Positions 33,123 to 42,314 of a stretch of DNA of 64,000 nt are shown here, piece after piece. The translations under genes were made by a program, and so were the position numbers. A model generated the notes under the pieces. That model saw only the letters and a program-made list of their open reading frames with translations. It searched no databases and had not been told where the DNA came from. This stretch comes from JAUZRW01 sp964549915 (GTDB lineage: Bacteria > Chloroflexota > Anaerolineae > Aggregatilineales > Phototrophicaceae). The first letter of the stretch is position 1. Every line of letters begins with the position of its first letter. The stretch covers positions 23,898 to 87,897 of the forward strand of contig CAZJWX010000012.1 of the NCBI GenBank assembly GCA_964549915.1. Direction: 5' to 3'.

Positions 33123-33779
33123 ATGACCAAACCAGACCCGCACAAGGAACAAGCCGAACCGACTCCCGGACAGAAACCGTCCGATAACGGCTCACCCTCT
33201 CCCGTCCTCATCATCTTCCTGGTGATCCCGCTGCTGGGGATTCTGGTGGCTTTGTTGATGGTCGCCGGGGAACTGCGCAGCCAGCAGACCGCCGTTCCGC
33301 AGGATATGCCGCCTGACCTGGCGGGGAATGCGGCTTCGCTCGTGAATCAGGTCGCGCCTGATTTCACCCTGCCGAGCCTGGATGGCCCGGATGTGACTCT
33401 ATCCGATTATCGGGGACGGGTTGTCTTCGTCAATTTCTGGCAGACGACCTGCCCGCCCTGCGTGGAAGAACTGCCGGAATTCCGCGAATTCTTGGCGGAT
33501 CATGACCCGGCGGAAGTGACGCTGCTGGCCGTGAATGTCGATGAGACGCGCCAGACCATCACGGATTTCTTCACGGAACACAACATCGTCGGCATTCCGG
33601 TTGTCCTGGATGAAAACTCGGCGGTGCGCCGTACGTATGGGGTGATGGGCTACCCGGTGACGTTCGTGATTGACGAAGAGGGCATCGTGCGTTTCACGAT
33701 GATCGGCTCCATCACCTACGACGATATGGAAGAATTGCTCGACCTCGCGCAGACGACCGAAGTCAGCGCACAGGGGTGA
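33123..33779 (+). CDS. TlpA/ResA-like membrane-anchored thiol-disulfide oxidoreductase
   Basis: 218 residues. A cytoplasmic Pro-rich tail (~1-28) is followed by one helix (VLIIFLVIPLLGILVALLMV) and an exported thioredoxin-fold domain: APDFTLPSLDGPDVTLSDYRG, FVNFWQTTCPPCVEELPEF (active site CPPC), VDETRQTITDFF and the cis-proline GYPVTFVIDEEG. It likely keeps extracytoplasmic cysteines reduced, for example for cytochrome c or CuA maturation. GAGG is 5 nt before the ATG at 33123. Confidence 0.88.
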   Translation: MTKPDPHKEQAEPTPGQKPSDNGSPSPVLIIFLVIPLLGILVALLMVAGELRSQQTAVPQDMPPDLAGNAASLVNQVAPDFTLPSLDGPDVTLSDYRGRVVFVNFWQTTCPPCVEELPEFREFLADHDPAEVTLLAVNVDETRQTITDFFTEHNIVGIPVVLDENSAVRRTYGVMGYPVTFVIDEEGIVRFTMIGSITYDDMEELLDLAQTTEVSAQG

Positions 33780-33926
33780 AGGGACGAGTTTGTCACCTTT
33801 TCGTCATGAGGTGGCTCTACTATCTAGAGCCATCGCTTCCTGCAACATCATCCGCGATGCGCCGGCTGCTGCGTGCAGCCGATGTGCAGTTGCACCCAAC
33901 TGAACGGTATGTTAGGAGTAGTACTG

Positions 33927-35882
33927 GTGAAAAACAGACCCCCCGACAACAACAAGGATCATCCCACCCGCAACGGCGGCGGGAATGGTGGTAACGGCGG
34001 CGGCGGCGGAGATAAACGCCCGGATCCGTTCTCGAATGGCAACTGGCAGCGGTACTGGCCACTGTTGATCGCCGTCGGCGCGATTCTGCTGGTCTTTGTC
34101 TTTGCCAATCAGCGCCAGGTCAGCGGCGAAACGGTCTCGCTCAATGAGATCGCGGCGGACATCCGCAGCGGTCGCGTGGCAGAAATCGTCGTCGTCGGCA
34201 GCGAGCAGGTGCAGGTGACCTACAACGACCTGGAAACCCGTCCGAAAGTAACCTACAAGAGTCCCGGCACCGACCTGCTGGAGACGCTCGGCTATGACAG
34301 CCTCTCCGACCTGCCCGCAGGTACGGTCTACCGCGAAGAGCCGGGCGATAACACGATGAGCGTCCTCTTCAATATGCTGATCATCATCGTGCCGACGGTC
34401 ATCATCTTCTGGTTCCTCTGGCGCATGATGCGCTCGGTGCGCAGTGGGCAGGATCAGGCGATGAGCTTCGGACGCAGCCGCGCCCGAGTGAGCCGCGATA
34501 TGGAGCGCCCGCAGGTGACCTTCACGGATGTCGCAGGCGCAGAGGAAGCCAAGCAGGATTTGCAGGAAGTCGTCGAATTCCTGCGCGAGCCGGAAAAATT
34601 CATACGCCTGGGTGCACGTGTCCCCAAGGGCGTGCTGATGGTCGGCCCGCCGGGGACGGGTAAGACCCTGATGGCGCGTGCTGTCGCTGGTGAAGCGGGC
34701 GCGCCGTTCTTCAGCATCAGCGGTTCCGAATTCGTGGAAATGTTCGTGGGTGTTGGTGCGTCCCGTGTGCGTGATCTCTTTGAACGCGCCAAGGCCGAAG
34801 CCCCGGCCATCATCTTCATCGACGAAATCGACGCCGTAGGCCGCCAACGTGGTGCTGGCCTGGGCGGTGGTCATGATGAACGCGAACAGACGCTGAACCA
34901 GATTCTGGTTGAAATGGATGGCTTCGAGAATGACACCAACGTCATCATCATCGCTGCCACCAACCGCCCGGACATCCTCGATCCGGCACTGCTGCGCCCT
35001 GGTCGCTTCGACCGCAAAGTGGTGATGGATAACCCGGATGTGAAGGGGCGCGAGGAAATTCTCTCCGTGCATACGCGCGGCAAGCCGCTGAGCAAGGATG
35101 TTGATGTGCAGGCCATCGCCAAGATCACGGCGGGCTTCAGCGGCGCTGACCTGGAGAACCTGGTGAACGAAGCGGCAATCCTCGCGGCGCGTCGCAACAA
35201 GAAGACCATCGGCATGAGCGAAATGCAGGAAAGCATGGAGCGCGTGGTGATGGGGCCAGAACGCCGCAGCCGCGTCATCAGCCCGGAAGAGAAAGAGAAG
35301 ATCGCCTACCACGAGGCAGGCCACGCCATTCTCTTCCACCTGCTGAAGCATACCAACCCGGTGCACAAGATCACCATCGTCTCGCGTGGGCAGGCTGGCG
35401 GGTACGTCATGCCGCTGCCGACTCGGGATAGCGGTCTCAAGTCCAAGGAAGAATTCCTGGATGAGATCGTCGCCGCGATGGGTGGTCGCGCTGCTGAAGA
35501 ACTGATCTACAACCAGTTCACCACAGGCGCCAGCCAGGACTTGCGCCAATCGACGCGCATTGCGCGGGCGATGGTCACGCAGTTCGGCATGAGCGATAAG
35601 CTCGGCCCGCGTGCCTACGGCAGCAACAATGGCCCGGTCTTCCTGGGTCGTGAGATGGGCGAGACCCGCGATTACAGCGAATTCTACGCCCAGGCCATCG
35701 ACGACGAGGTGAAGACCATCTTGCAGACGGCCTATCAGCGTGCGAAGGCATTGCTCTCGGAAAATCGGGATCGCATGGAAGAACTCGTGCGCATCCTCCT
35801 GGAGCGTGAGACGCTCGACAGCAGCGAATTTGTCGAGATCATGGAAGGCAAATTCGGGAACCTGGCACTCGACGGGGAGTGA
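33927..35882 (+). CDS. ftsH: ATP-dependent zinc metalloprotease FtsH
   Basis: 651 residues. A Gly/Asn-rich N-tail, two helices (~45-60 and ~146-165) flanking an exported domain, the AAA module with GPPGTGKT (~240-247), IIFIDEIDAVGRQRG and the SRH region ATNRPDILDPALLRPGRFDR, then the zinc site HEAGH and the second ligand region. It degrades membrane and short-lived soluble proteins. The start is taken as GTG 33927 because TTAGGAG lies 9 nt upstream; in-frame ATGs at 33909 and 33873 have no ribosome site. A good terminator follows. Confidence 0.95.
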   Translation: MKNRPPDNNKDHPTRNGGGNGGNGGGGGDKRPDPFSNGNWQRYWPLLIAVGAILLVFVFANQRQVSGETVSLNEIAADIRSGRVAEIVVVGSEQVQVTYNDLETRPKVTYKSPGTDLLETLGYDSLSDLPAGTVYREEPGDNTMSVLFNMLIIIVPTVIIFWFLWRMMRSVRSGQDQAMSFGRSRARVSRDMERPQVTFTDVAGAEEAKQDLQEVVEFLREPEKFIRLGARVPKGVLMVGPPGTGKTLMARAVAGEAGAPFFSISGSEFVEMFVGVGASRVRDLFERAKAEAPAIIFIDEIDAVGRQRGAGLGGGHDEREQTLNQILVEMDGFENDTNVIIIAATNRPDILDPALLRPGRFDRKVVMDNPDVKGREEILSVHTRGKPLSKDVDVQAIAKITAGFSGADLENLVNEAAILAARRNKKTIGMSEMQESMERVVMGPERRSRVISPEEKEKIAYHEAGHAILFHLLKHTNPVHKITIVSRGQAGGYVMPLPTRDSGLKSKEEFLDEIVAAMGGRAAEELIYNQFTTGASQDLRQSTRIARAMVTQFGMSDKLGPRAYGSNNGPVFLGREMGETRDYSEFYAQAIDDEVKTILQTAYQRAKALLSENRDRMEELVRILLERETLDSSEFVEIMEGKFGNLALDGE

Positions 35883-35901
35883 GCCAGAATTTTCAATGCA
35901 C

Positions 35902-35928
35902 AAGGCCGCACACAGCGGCCTTTTTTTG
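35902..35928 (+). terminator. Rho-independent terminator of ftsH
   Basis: Arms AAGGCCGC / GCGGCCTT around a 5-nt loop, then a T-run. Confidence 0.92.
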
Positions 35929-35993
35929 TATCCTTGGCGGGGATTCACCAAAGTGTGCCGTAAAGCCCCTTGATTTATCTATGGGGATATAAG

Positions 35994-36190
35994 GTGCGTG
36001 TGGCTGGATTTTGTCGGACAAAATACGCCACGCCCCCACATTTTGGGTTATCATCTCGAGGTCGTACAGAAGCAGAATAGGCTCAGACGGCATGTGTACT
36101 ACCGGGCAGGACGTGTCCGTGTTGCATAACGTAGCTCATCGGGGCAAGCGTGCAACAGAAGCCCCCGAATTTGTTCGTGGGGAGCGTCAC
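35994..36190 (+). mobile_element. IS200/IS605-like non-autonomous element, copy 2
   Basis: 197 bp, from GTGCGTGTGGCTGGATTTTG to the right-end-like hairpin CCCCGAAT / GTTCGTGGGG and AGCGTCAC. It aligns to copy 1 (15883-16091, opposite strand) along its full length, with a 12-bp gap inside the ATTTTGTC / GACAAAAT inverted repeat. It carries no tnpA or tnpB. It inserted between the ftsH terminator and the TauE gene end. Confidence 0.65.
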
Positions 36191-36221
36191 GGGGAGCGAA
36201 GCAAGACTCTCATGGTCATGC

Positions 36222-36248
36222 GCAGGGGCGGGTTGGACTCGCCCCTGC
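36222..36248 (-). terminator. GCAGGGGCG hairpin after the TauE/SafE gene
   Basis: Perfect 9-bp arms GCAGGGGCG / CGCCCCTGC with a 9-nt loop, 16 bp beyond the stop of the TauE/SafE gene. No T-run. Confidence 0.45.
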
Positions 36249-36264
36249 TTCTGACCTCGTGACT

Positions 36265-37128
36265 TCACAGCCCCACTGCCAGTTCAAACAGGAAGCGCAG
36301 GCCGACGAAGAGCAAGAAAGCCCCGTAGAGCCGCCGTACTGTTTTGTTCGGTAAGCTCAGGGTGATGCGTGCGCCGAAAAAGGCACCTCCCAGCAGCAGA
36401 ACCGCCAGCGGAGCCGCTGCCCACAGCGCCACATCTCCGATTTGTGGCAGGAAATTCGTCAAGAACTCCGGTGCGGGTACGCTGGCCGCATCCGCAACAT
36501 TGCTATAGCGCAGTACGCCCGGCAGACCGACAGGCAGCAGCAGCGCCCCCAGTGACGTTCCCGTCGCCAGTTTTTGGTCGAACCCGGCGAAGGTCATCAA
36601 GAACGGCACGATTACGACACCGCCACCGATGCCGAACAAGCCCGAAGCGATTCCGGCGATCAGGCCGATGCTGAAGCTCACCAGCAGCACGCGCGGGGAA
36701 CGCGGGTCAATGTCGGCGTCTTCCAGCGCCGGGGCGACCTGCTGCCCGCGTATCTCAGCCAGCCATTTGCGCGGGGCGATGTAGCGCCAGGCGTAATAGA
36801 GCAGGAAGACACCGTACATCCCCTTGAGCAACTCTCTGGGAACGGACAGCGCCAGCGATGCCCCGAACCAGGTTGCCAGCGCCAGCCCGACGGCGACGGT
36901 CAGCGCCGGGGCGATCTTCAGTTTGCCGCTGCGGAAGTACTCGATGCAGCCGAAGACGCCGACGGGTAGCAGCAGCGCCGCCAGCGAAGTGCCATTGGCC
37001 GTCGTCTGCTCGAAGCCCAGGAAGAGAATCAGCGCGGGAACGATGATCGCTCCGCCGCCGATACCGAACATGCCGCTCAAGACGCCAGCGACAGCGCCGA
37101 CGGCGATCAGAATCAACAGAACATCCAT
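36265..37128 (-). CDS. TauE/SafE family permease (anion exporter)
   Basis: 287 residues with about eight helices. The duplicated family signature occurs twice: GMFGIGGGAIIVPALILFLG (~20) and GLFGIGGGVVIVPFLMTFAG (~165), each followed by TGTSLxALLLPVG. The family exports sulfite, sulfoacetate or related anions. The ATG at 37128 opens the first helix; the longer frame has a non-membrane tail. It is 7 kb from the sulfosugar-like cluster, so a link with it is only a possibility. Confidence 0.88.
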   Translation of the reverse strand: MDVLLILIAVGAVAGVLSGMFGIGGGAIIVPALILFLGFEQTTANGTSLAALLLPVGVFGCIEYFRSGKLKIAPALTVAVGLALATWFGASLALSVPRELLKGMYGVFLLYYAWRYIAPRKWLAEIRGQQVAPALEDADIDPRSPRVLLVSFSIGLIAGIASGLFGIGGGVVIVPFLMTFAGFDQKLATGTSLGALLLPVGLPGVLRYSNVADAASVPAPEFLTNFLPQIGDVALWAAAPLAVLLLGGAFFGARITLSLPNKTVRRLYGAFLLFVGLRFLFELAVGL

Positions 37129-37344
37129 GAAACATCTTTTCACTAGAAGGCGATAATCGGCTGAGTATTGTGCCTGATGCGAGTGGGTATCGCCATGTGA
37201 TAGGTTGCATGGTTCTGGGAGTACGCACTGGTTGGTGCTGCGGCCTGGTTCATACACAGGCTGTGGAATCCCCCAAAAACTGTGAATCAGCGATGTGATA
37301 TGATGAAACGGTGAAGATTGTTGCTGGAAATAGGAGTTCTTGAG

Positions 37345-38136
37345 ATGATTGACGCCAAATTAGATGGAACAGCCCGCACCCTACTGCTGACGCTGCGTGC
37401 TCGTGCGGATGAGCAAGACCGTCCGGATTCGTTGCTGGCGGATGCCTGGTCGCAGGATTGGATGCGGTTTCTACCCGTAGATGATGACCTCAACACATGG
37501 TATGAGGCCACACCGACCTTCCGCGTGGCGACCATCTTGCGCACCCGTTTGATAGACGAGGCGGTTGCGAGCTGGTTGGCGAAACACAAGCAGGGGGTCG
37601 TGGTCGAGCTAGGAGCGGGTTTATCAACTCGCTACTACCGTCTGCATCCGGAAAAAGTCGTCTGGATCGAGCAAGACTTGCCGAAGGCGATTGCCGTGCG
37701 GCGCAAGGTCGATCAAGAGACCGATGCCCACTGGTTCCTGCCCGGTGATTTCACAGAGATGGATTGGTTGGAACGTCTGCCGGAAACGGATCCCCGTGAG
37801 ATGCTCTTCATTGCCGAAGGTGTGCTGATGTTCGCTGACCCGGACGGGGTGACGCGGCTCTTCGGCACGTTGCGCGAACGCTTCCCCGGCGCGGCCTTTA
37901 TCTTTGATGTCGTCAATCCAGGGTATATCGAGCGGGCATCAGCGGCCTTCGATGGTATGCAGGCACCCATGCGCTGGGGGGTGAAGGAAGCTGACCTGCC
38001 TGACTACGGCGTACGCATCCACGAACGCGAATACCTGCTCATGCAGTACCCGGAACGCTGGGACGAAATCGGCGTCACGGAGGAGAAGCGCAGCGCAGCA
38101 CGCAGCGGCTATGTCGTGGTGGCGCAATTCGCCTGA
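37345..38136 (+). CDS. Class I SAM-dependent methyltransferase (LCMT/TcmP-like)
   Basis: 263 residues. MIDAKLDGTARTLLLTLRAR and RTRLIDEAVASWLAKHKQGV precede the SAM loop VELGAGLSTRYYRL, then WIEQDLPKAIAVRR and FIAEGVLMF. This is the leucine carboxyl methyltransferase/polyketide O-methyltransferase (PPM1/TcmP) group; substrate unknown. GGAG lies 10 nt before the ATG at 37345. Repeat R96 copy C starts 12 bp after its stop. Confidence 0.85.
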   Translation: MIDAKLDGTARTLLLTLRARADEQDRPDSLLADAWSQDWMRFLPVDDDLNTWYEATPTFRVATILRTRLIDEAVASWLAKHKQGVVVELGAGLSTRYYRLHPEKVVWIEQDLPKAIAVRRKVDQETDAHWFLPGDFTEMDWLERLPETDPREMLFIAEGVLMFADPDGVTRLFGTLRERFPGAAFIFDVVNPGYIERASAAFDGMQAPMRWGVKEADLPDYGVRIHEREYLLMQYPERWDEIGVTEEKRSAARSGYVVVAQFA

Positions 38137-38147
38137 CGATGCTACAC

Positions 38148-38243
38148 ATGAAGCCACTGGCGTGGATGTACCATTCCACTTCTCACACAAAATAACAAGT
38201 ATTGATGCCAGGGTGGGCCATAAGATACGCTTTGTTAAATAAG
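38148..38243 (+). repeat. Dispersed repeat R96, copy C
   Basis: 96 bp, gapless match to copy B at about 86% identity by my count. Stem arms GTGGA / TCCAC with loop TGTACCAT. The reading frame from its ATG stops after 15 codons, so a shared protein product is unlikely. It lies 51 bp before the giant kinase gene. Confidence 0.85.
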
Positions 38244-38294
38244 TGACACATTGCTAAATACGACAAGGTGCAGAAGTGAGGACACAGCAGCAGC

Positions 38295-41200
38295 ATGGAA
38301 ATCGGCGCAGTCATCAAGAGTCAATACCAGGTCATTGAACATATTGGGCGCGGGGGCATGGCAGATGTATGGTCTGCCCGCGACCAATTCTTGCAGCGCA
38401 TGGTAGCGATCAAGACAATCGGCGCGGATCTGTCGCCGGATACCGACTCCATCGCGCTCTTCGAAAAAGAGGCACAGACCATCGCTCTGTTGGAACATCC
38501 GCACATCCTGCCGATTTACGACTTCGGCAATCATGAAGATAGTCTCTTCATCGTCATGCGCTATATGACGGGCGGTTCCCTGGAGGATGTCATCGGCGAT
38601 GGGCCTATGGCACCGGGAGAGGTGCTGCGCGTCGGGCAGGTGATCGCCGAAGCGCTAGATTTCGCGCACGCGCAGGGCTACATCCACCTGGATCTGAAGC
38701 CGCCGAATATCCTCATGGATAGCTTCGAAACGCCCTATCTGGCGGACTTCGGGCTGGCCACTGTGCTGGATCCCCAGGGGCAGGCACGTAACCCTGGCAG
38801 CGGCACCTTGCTCTATATGTCCCCGGAACAACTTGTTTCCGAGACGATTGACCACCGCGCCGATATTTACGCCTTCAGCATCATGCTCTTCCACATGCTG
38901 ACGGCGAAATTGCCCTTTGATGGACTCGTCCCACTGGCGCTGCGTCAATTGCAGGAAGGGCAGGGACTCCCCTATCTGGAAGCGATTGATGAGACGATAC
39001 CGCCAGAAGTGACCGAAGTCCTACGTCAGGGTACGGCGCAGGATGCGGCAAACCGACCGGATACCCATGTGCAGATCATGGAAGCGTTGAAGGCGGCCTT
39101 TCAGCCGGAACTGGGCGCGATGGGGTATTCGGAAGCGGAACTGCTGGGTCTGACGACCAGCGACGAAGTTTACGCCAGCGGCATCGACCTGGTGACGGAG
39201 CCTCGCGTTGCGCCGCAGAACGAAGCTGTTGAACTCTTCAACCGGGCGCGATTGGCGTGGCAGGGCGGGCAGGGTCGTTTCTTGCTGGGTGTGACCCACT
39301 TCATGCTGATGTCTGACTATTTCCAGAAGCAGCTTTCACAGCCGGAAGACGCCAGTGTGCTGGAATTGCTGGATGCGACGGGCTACCAGGTGCTGCTGCG
39401 CGGCGCTATTGAGTATGATCATCAGGTTGATTTCTGGTGGGGCTATGTGAACGACGATGACCGCCGTTGGGTCTGCCTCCATGCCCTTCGCAGCGAAAAT
39501 GCCCCGGCTCGCATCCGTGCCATGTACCGCCTGGAGACGCTGCCAGACAAAGATGAAGCGCCGGAGATCCCGCGACTGGTGGCGCAGGCGCTGCGGGTCG
39601 AACGCGACGAAGATGCCGAAATCGCGGCGCTGACTGTCCTCGGCACACGCGCCAAACTCGTGAAGCAGACTTCAGTGAAGCTGGTGACTCAGTTCCAGGG
39701 ACGGTTGCTGACGACCATGACCCGGCTCGGAATCCAGCAGATGAAGCCTTCGCTGTGGCGGGAGGTGGTCTACACACAAGAGATCGATACCCTGGTTGCC
39801 GAGCAGGCATTCAACGGCAGCCCCCACGTAGAAGAATTTGCGGCGCGTACGGTGGGGCAGATGCGCTCGCTGGCGGCGGTCAAACACATCGCCGATGCCG
39901 AACGCGAGAATCGCCCCGGCGCGCTGGAAGCCCTGGCCATCATCCGTGACGAAGCCGCTTCCCTCCCGGAAGTGGTCACGCCGCAGGGCCGCGCCTACGC
40001 CTGGATCGCCAATACGGCGCGGCGGCTGGCACTCAATCCTCTGGATACGATTCTGCGCTTTGTGCTGGCGCTGCTTGGTGGCTCCATTGGCATGGGCGAA
40101 TACGTTTACAGCACTTTCCGCAGTGAGCAGTTGTTCACTGCGCAGCGCTGGGCCAATACCATCTCCGTCGGGCTGGTCTTCGGCCTCTTCATCGCCCTGA
40201 CCTATCTCGTCAGCAGCGAGATCAACCGCCGCTTGCGTGTCTTCTGGCCCTGGTGGATGCGGCTGCTGGTATTCGGCTTCCTGGGCTATTTGATGGCAAC
40301 GCTCTCCTACGCCGGGTTGACCTGGCTCTTCTACCAGTACACACCGCCCTGGGACTTGATGCGCTTCGTCGGGGCGGCGCTGGCTCTCGGCCTGGTGCTG
40401 CCGACATTGCTGGAACTACGGGGCATCGCGGGCGTGGCCTTCACGACGCTGTACGCATATGCTGCGCTGCACCTCGCGCACCGGGCGTATTATCACTTTG
40501 ATGAGACGAGCGTCCTACCGCTGACCCTGCTGGCAATCTTGAGTGGTACATTCATCGGCTGGCGTGCGTCCCGGATTTCGGGCGTCGAGCCGCGCATCCG
40601 CCTGACACAGCGGGCGCAGTGGCTCCTGGCAGGTATCATCGGGCTGGGGGTCTCCTCCGCGACATGGGGCTTCTTCCTGCAAGGCGTGCGGGCTACCCAG
40701 CAAGAACCGTTTCTCACCTGGGATGCTGTGCTGCTGCTGTTTCTCCTGGTGCTGGTGGCGAGTGTGATCGCGAGTTACTACTTCAAAGGCCGCAGTCGGC
40801 TGCTCTTCCTGGGGGTGGGGTTGATCACGTTTGGGGGCTTCTACATACTGGCCAGTCCTACGCCGATCAGCAGTCTGGCACCGACGATGGTGCAGCCCAC
40901 GCCCGTTCTCTACTATGACGATCCGAATCAGGTCTATACCATTGCGCTGCCCTTGCTCTTCGTGGTTGCCCTGGGTACGCAGATGCAGCCGCTCCTGCTG
41001 GGCTGGTGGGAGCGCATTGGCAAGCCCAGGACACCCAAAGAGCGCGGCGGCTGGTTGACGGGGATGTTGCTCTACACCCTGGTGCTGACGGGGCTGGCGA
41101 GCGTACTGGCGCTCTTCTCGCTGAAAGAGAGCCTTCCCTGGGCCTTGGGTTGGAGCCTGTGGGGCTTCCTGACCTTCGTCTTTGCGCTGGCGACTTTGCG

Positions 41201-42233
41201 CTGGGCACGCTGGGGGGTGCATGGATTGCTGGCGATGGGTGCGCTGGCGGTCGTGGGCGGCTTCCTCTTCGATGCGCTGCACATCTGGAATGCGATTCGT
41301 ACGGGCAGCACACCTGCACTGTGGCAGTTCGTCCCGGTACAATTCTCGTTCTTTGGCCTGGATGTCGCCTGGGGGGTTCAGCCGCAGGTCTTCTGGGCAC
41401 TGTGGTCGATTGTCGTCGGTGGCTTCGTCTGGGGAGCGCAGCGTCGGATGCTCTGGGGTGGATTGGGCATCCTGGGCATGGTGGTTGGATGGTATCTGGT
41501 GGCAATCCTCACGCCGATTTACGGCAGCATGGCGGTTTTCATGTTCACCCATTATGCGCTGCTGGCCTATGTATTGCAGCCGAAGTACGCCCTGATGGAA
41601 GCAAACCGCTGGGGGAACGACCAGACCGACGAACCTGCATCCTCTCCGGCGATGGTCGCGGTGCCGCCTGTGCCAGCAGCGACCCCGGAACCGGATGAAG
41701 CGCCGCCAGCCCCCGATGCAGCGGAAGAGCGACTCGCCGCCTCATCCGAAACACCTGCTGATTTGCCGGATATTCCGCCGCTGAATATGGAAGACCTGAC
41801 CGCAACGGAACGCCGGGTGCTGCGTCCCCAGCCAACGCCGCCGACCGAGCCAGAGGTCGCGTCTCGGGACGAGGACGAATTGAAGACCGAAACACGCAGG
41901 CTGCCGAGCGCGACTCCGCCGACACAGGCAGACGCATCCAGGCAGGTTGAGGACAAATTGAAGACAGAGCCGCGCAAGCCATCCGGCACGAACCCGTCGG
42001 CAGAGGGTAAGCCCGAAGAGTACCGGACGCAGGGCGCAACACAATTGCCGAAGATCAAGATCGACAGCCGGAAAGTGCGCACGAAGCCGCTCTCAGAGGC
42101 GGATGCAAGCAACCTGGATACGGAGCGCGACCCCGCCAGTACACAAAAGCCAGATATCAAGATCAATACGAGCCGCCTGCAAGGCGACGAGGCGGATGAA
42201 GGGTCGGATTCTTCAGGGGAAGATGAGGACTGA
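38295..42233 (+). CDS. Giant Ser/Thr protein kinase with HEAT-like and multi-pass membrane regions
   Basis: 1312 residues. The kinase domain (~10-270) has GRGGMADVW, the lysine in VAIKTIG (K40), catalytic loop HLDLKPPN (D133) and DFGLA (151-155), followed by GTLLYMSPEQL. The catalytic loop is HLD rather than HRD, so it is a non-RD kinase. Residues ~300-560 look alpha-helical/HEAT-like. About 14 membrane helices fill ~590-1080, and the last ~230 residues are Pro/Glu/Lys-rich and disordered. The role is probably membrane signalling; the ligand is unknown. A terminator follows. Confidence 0.88.
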   Translation: MEIGAVIKSQYQVIEHIGRGGMADVWSARDQFLQRMVAIKTIGADLSPDTDSIALFEKEAQTIALLEHPHILPIYDFGNHEDSLFIVMRYMTGGSLEDVIGDGPMAPGEVLRVGQVIAEALDFAHAQGYIHLDLKPPNILMDSFETPYLADFGLATVLDPQGQARNPGSGTLLYMSPEQLVSETIDHRADIYAFSIMLFHMLTAKLPFDGLVPLALRQLQEGQGLPYLEAIDETIPPEVTEVLRQGTAQDAANRPDTHVQIMEALKAAFQPELGAMGYSEAELLGLTTSDEVYASGIDLVTEPRVAPQNEAVELFNRARLAWQGGQGRFLLGVTHFMLMSDYFQKQLSQPEDASVLELLDATGYQVLLRGAIEYDHQVDFWWGYVNDDDRRWVCLHALRSENAPARIRAMYRLETLPDKDEAPEIPRLVAQALRVERDEDAEIAALTVLGTRAKLVKQTSVKLVTQFQGRLLTTMTRLGIQQMKPSLWREVVYTQEIDTLVAEQAFNGSPHVEEFAARTVGQMRSLAAVKHIADAERENRPGALEALAIIRDEAASLPEVVTPQGRAYAWIANTARRLALNPLDTILRFVLALLGGSIGMGEYVYSTFRSEQLFTAQRWANTISVGLVFGLFIALTYLVSSEINRRLRVFWPWWMRLLVFGFLGYLMATLSYAGLTWLFYQYTPPWDLMRFVGAALALGLVLPTLLELRGIAGVAFTTLYAYAALHLAHRAYYHFDETSVLPLTLLAILSGTFIGWRASRISGVEPRIRLTQRAQWLLAGIIGLGVSSATWGFFLQGVRATQQEPFLTWDAVLLLFLLVLVASVIASYYFKGRSRLLFLGVGLITFGGFYILASPTPISSLAPTMVQPTPVLYYDDPNQVYTIALPLLFVVALGTQMQPLLLGWWERIGKPRTPKERGGWLTGMLLYTLVLTGLASVLALFSLKESLPWALGWSLWGFLTFVFALATLRWARWGVHGLLAMGALAVVGGFLFDALHIWNAIRTGSTPALWQFVPVQFSFFGLDVAWGVQPQVFWALWSIVVGGFVWGAQRRMLWGGLGILGMVVGWYLVAILTPIYGSMAVFMFTHYALLAYVLQPKYALMEANRWGNDQTDEPASSPAMVAVPPVPAATPEPDEAPPAPDAAEERLAASSETPADLPDIPPLNMEDLTATERRVLRPQPTPPTEPEVASRDEDELKTETRRLPSATPPTQADASRQVEDKLKTEPRKPSGTNPSAEGKPEEYRTQGATQLPKIKIDSRKVRTKPLSEADASNLDTERDPASTQKPDIKINTSRLQGDEADEGSDSSGEDED

Positions 42234-42240
42234 GCGTCGG

Positions 42241-42266
42241 GGGCGCGGTTGGTATCGCGCCCTTTC
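42241..42266 (+). terminator. Terminator of the kinase gene
   Basis: Arms GGGCGCG / CGCGCCC with an 8-nt loop, then TTTCT, 7 bp after the stop. Confidence 0.7.
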
Positions 42267-42314
42267 TGTGCATTCGCGAGCTGTTGGCTGAACGGGGCTG
42301 AACGCAAACCGTGA

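Noticed and set aside
33912..35951. A long open frame antisense to ftsH (about 680 codons)
   Set aside because: It mirrors the codon bias of ftsH, gives a His/Asp-rich product without any family pattern, and has no ribosome site. FtsH motifs on the plus strand are complete.
36265..37128. TauE/SafE permease as part of the sulfosugar cluster
   Set aside because: It lies 7 kb away with unrelated genes between, so membership cannot be claimed; it is mentioned only as a possible second exporter.
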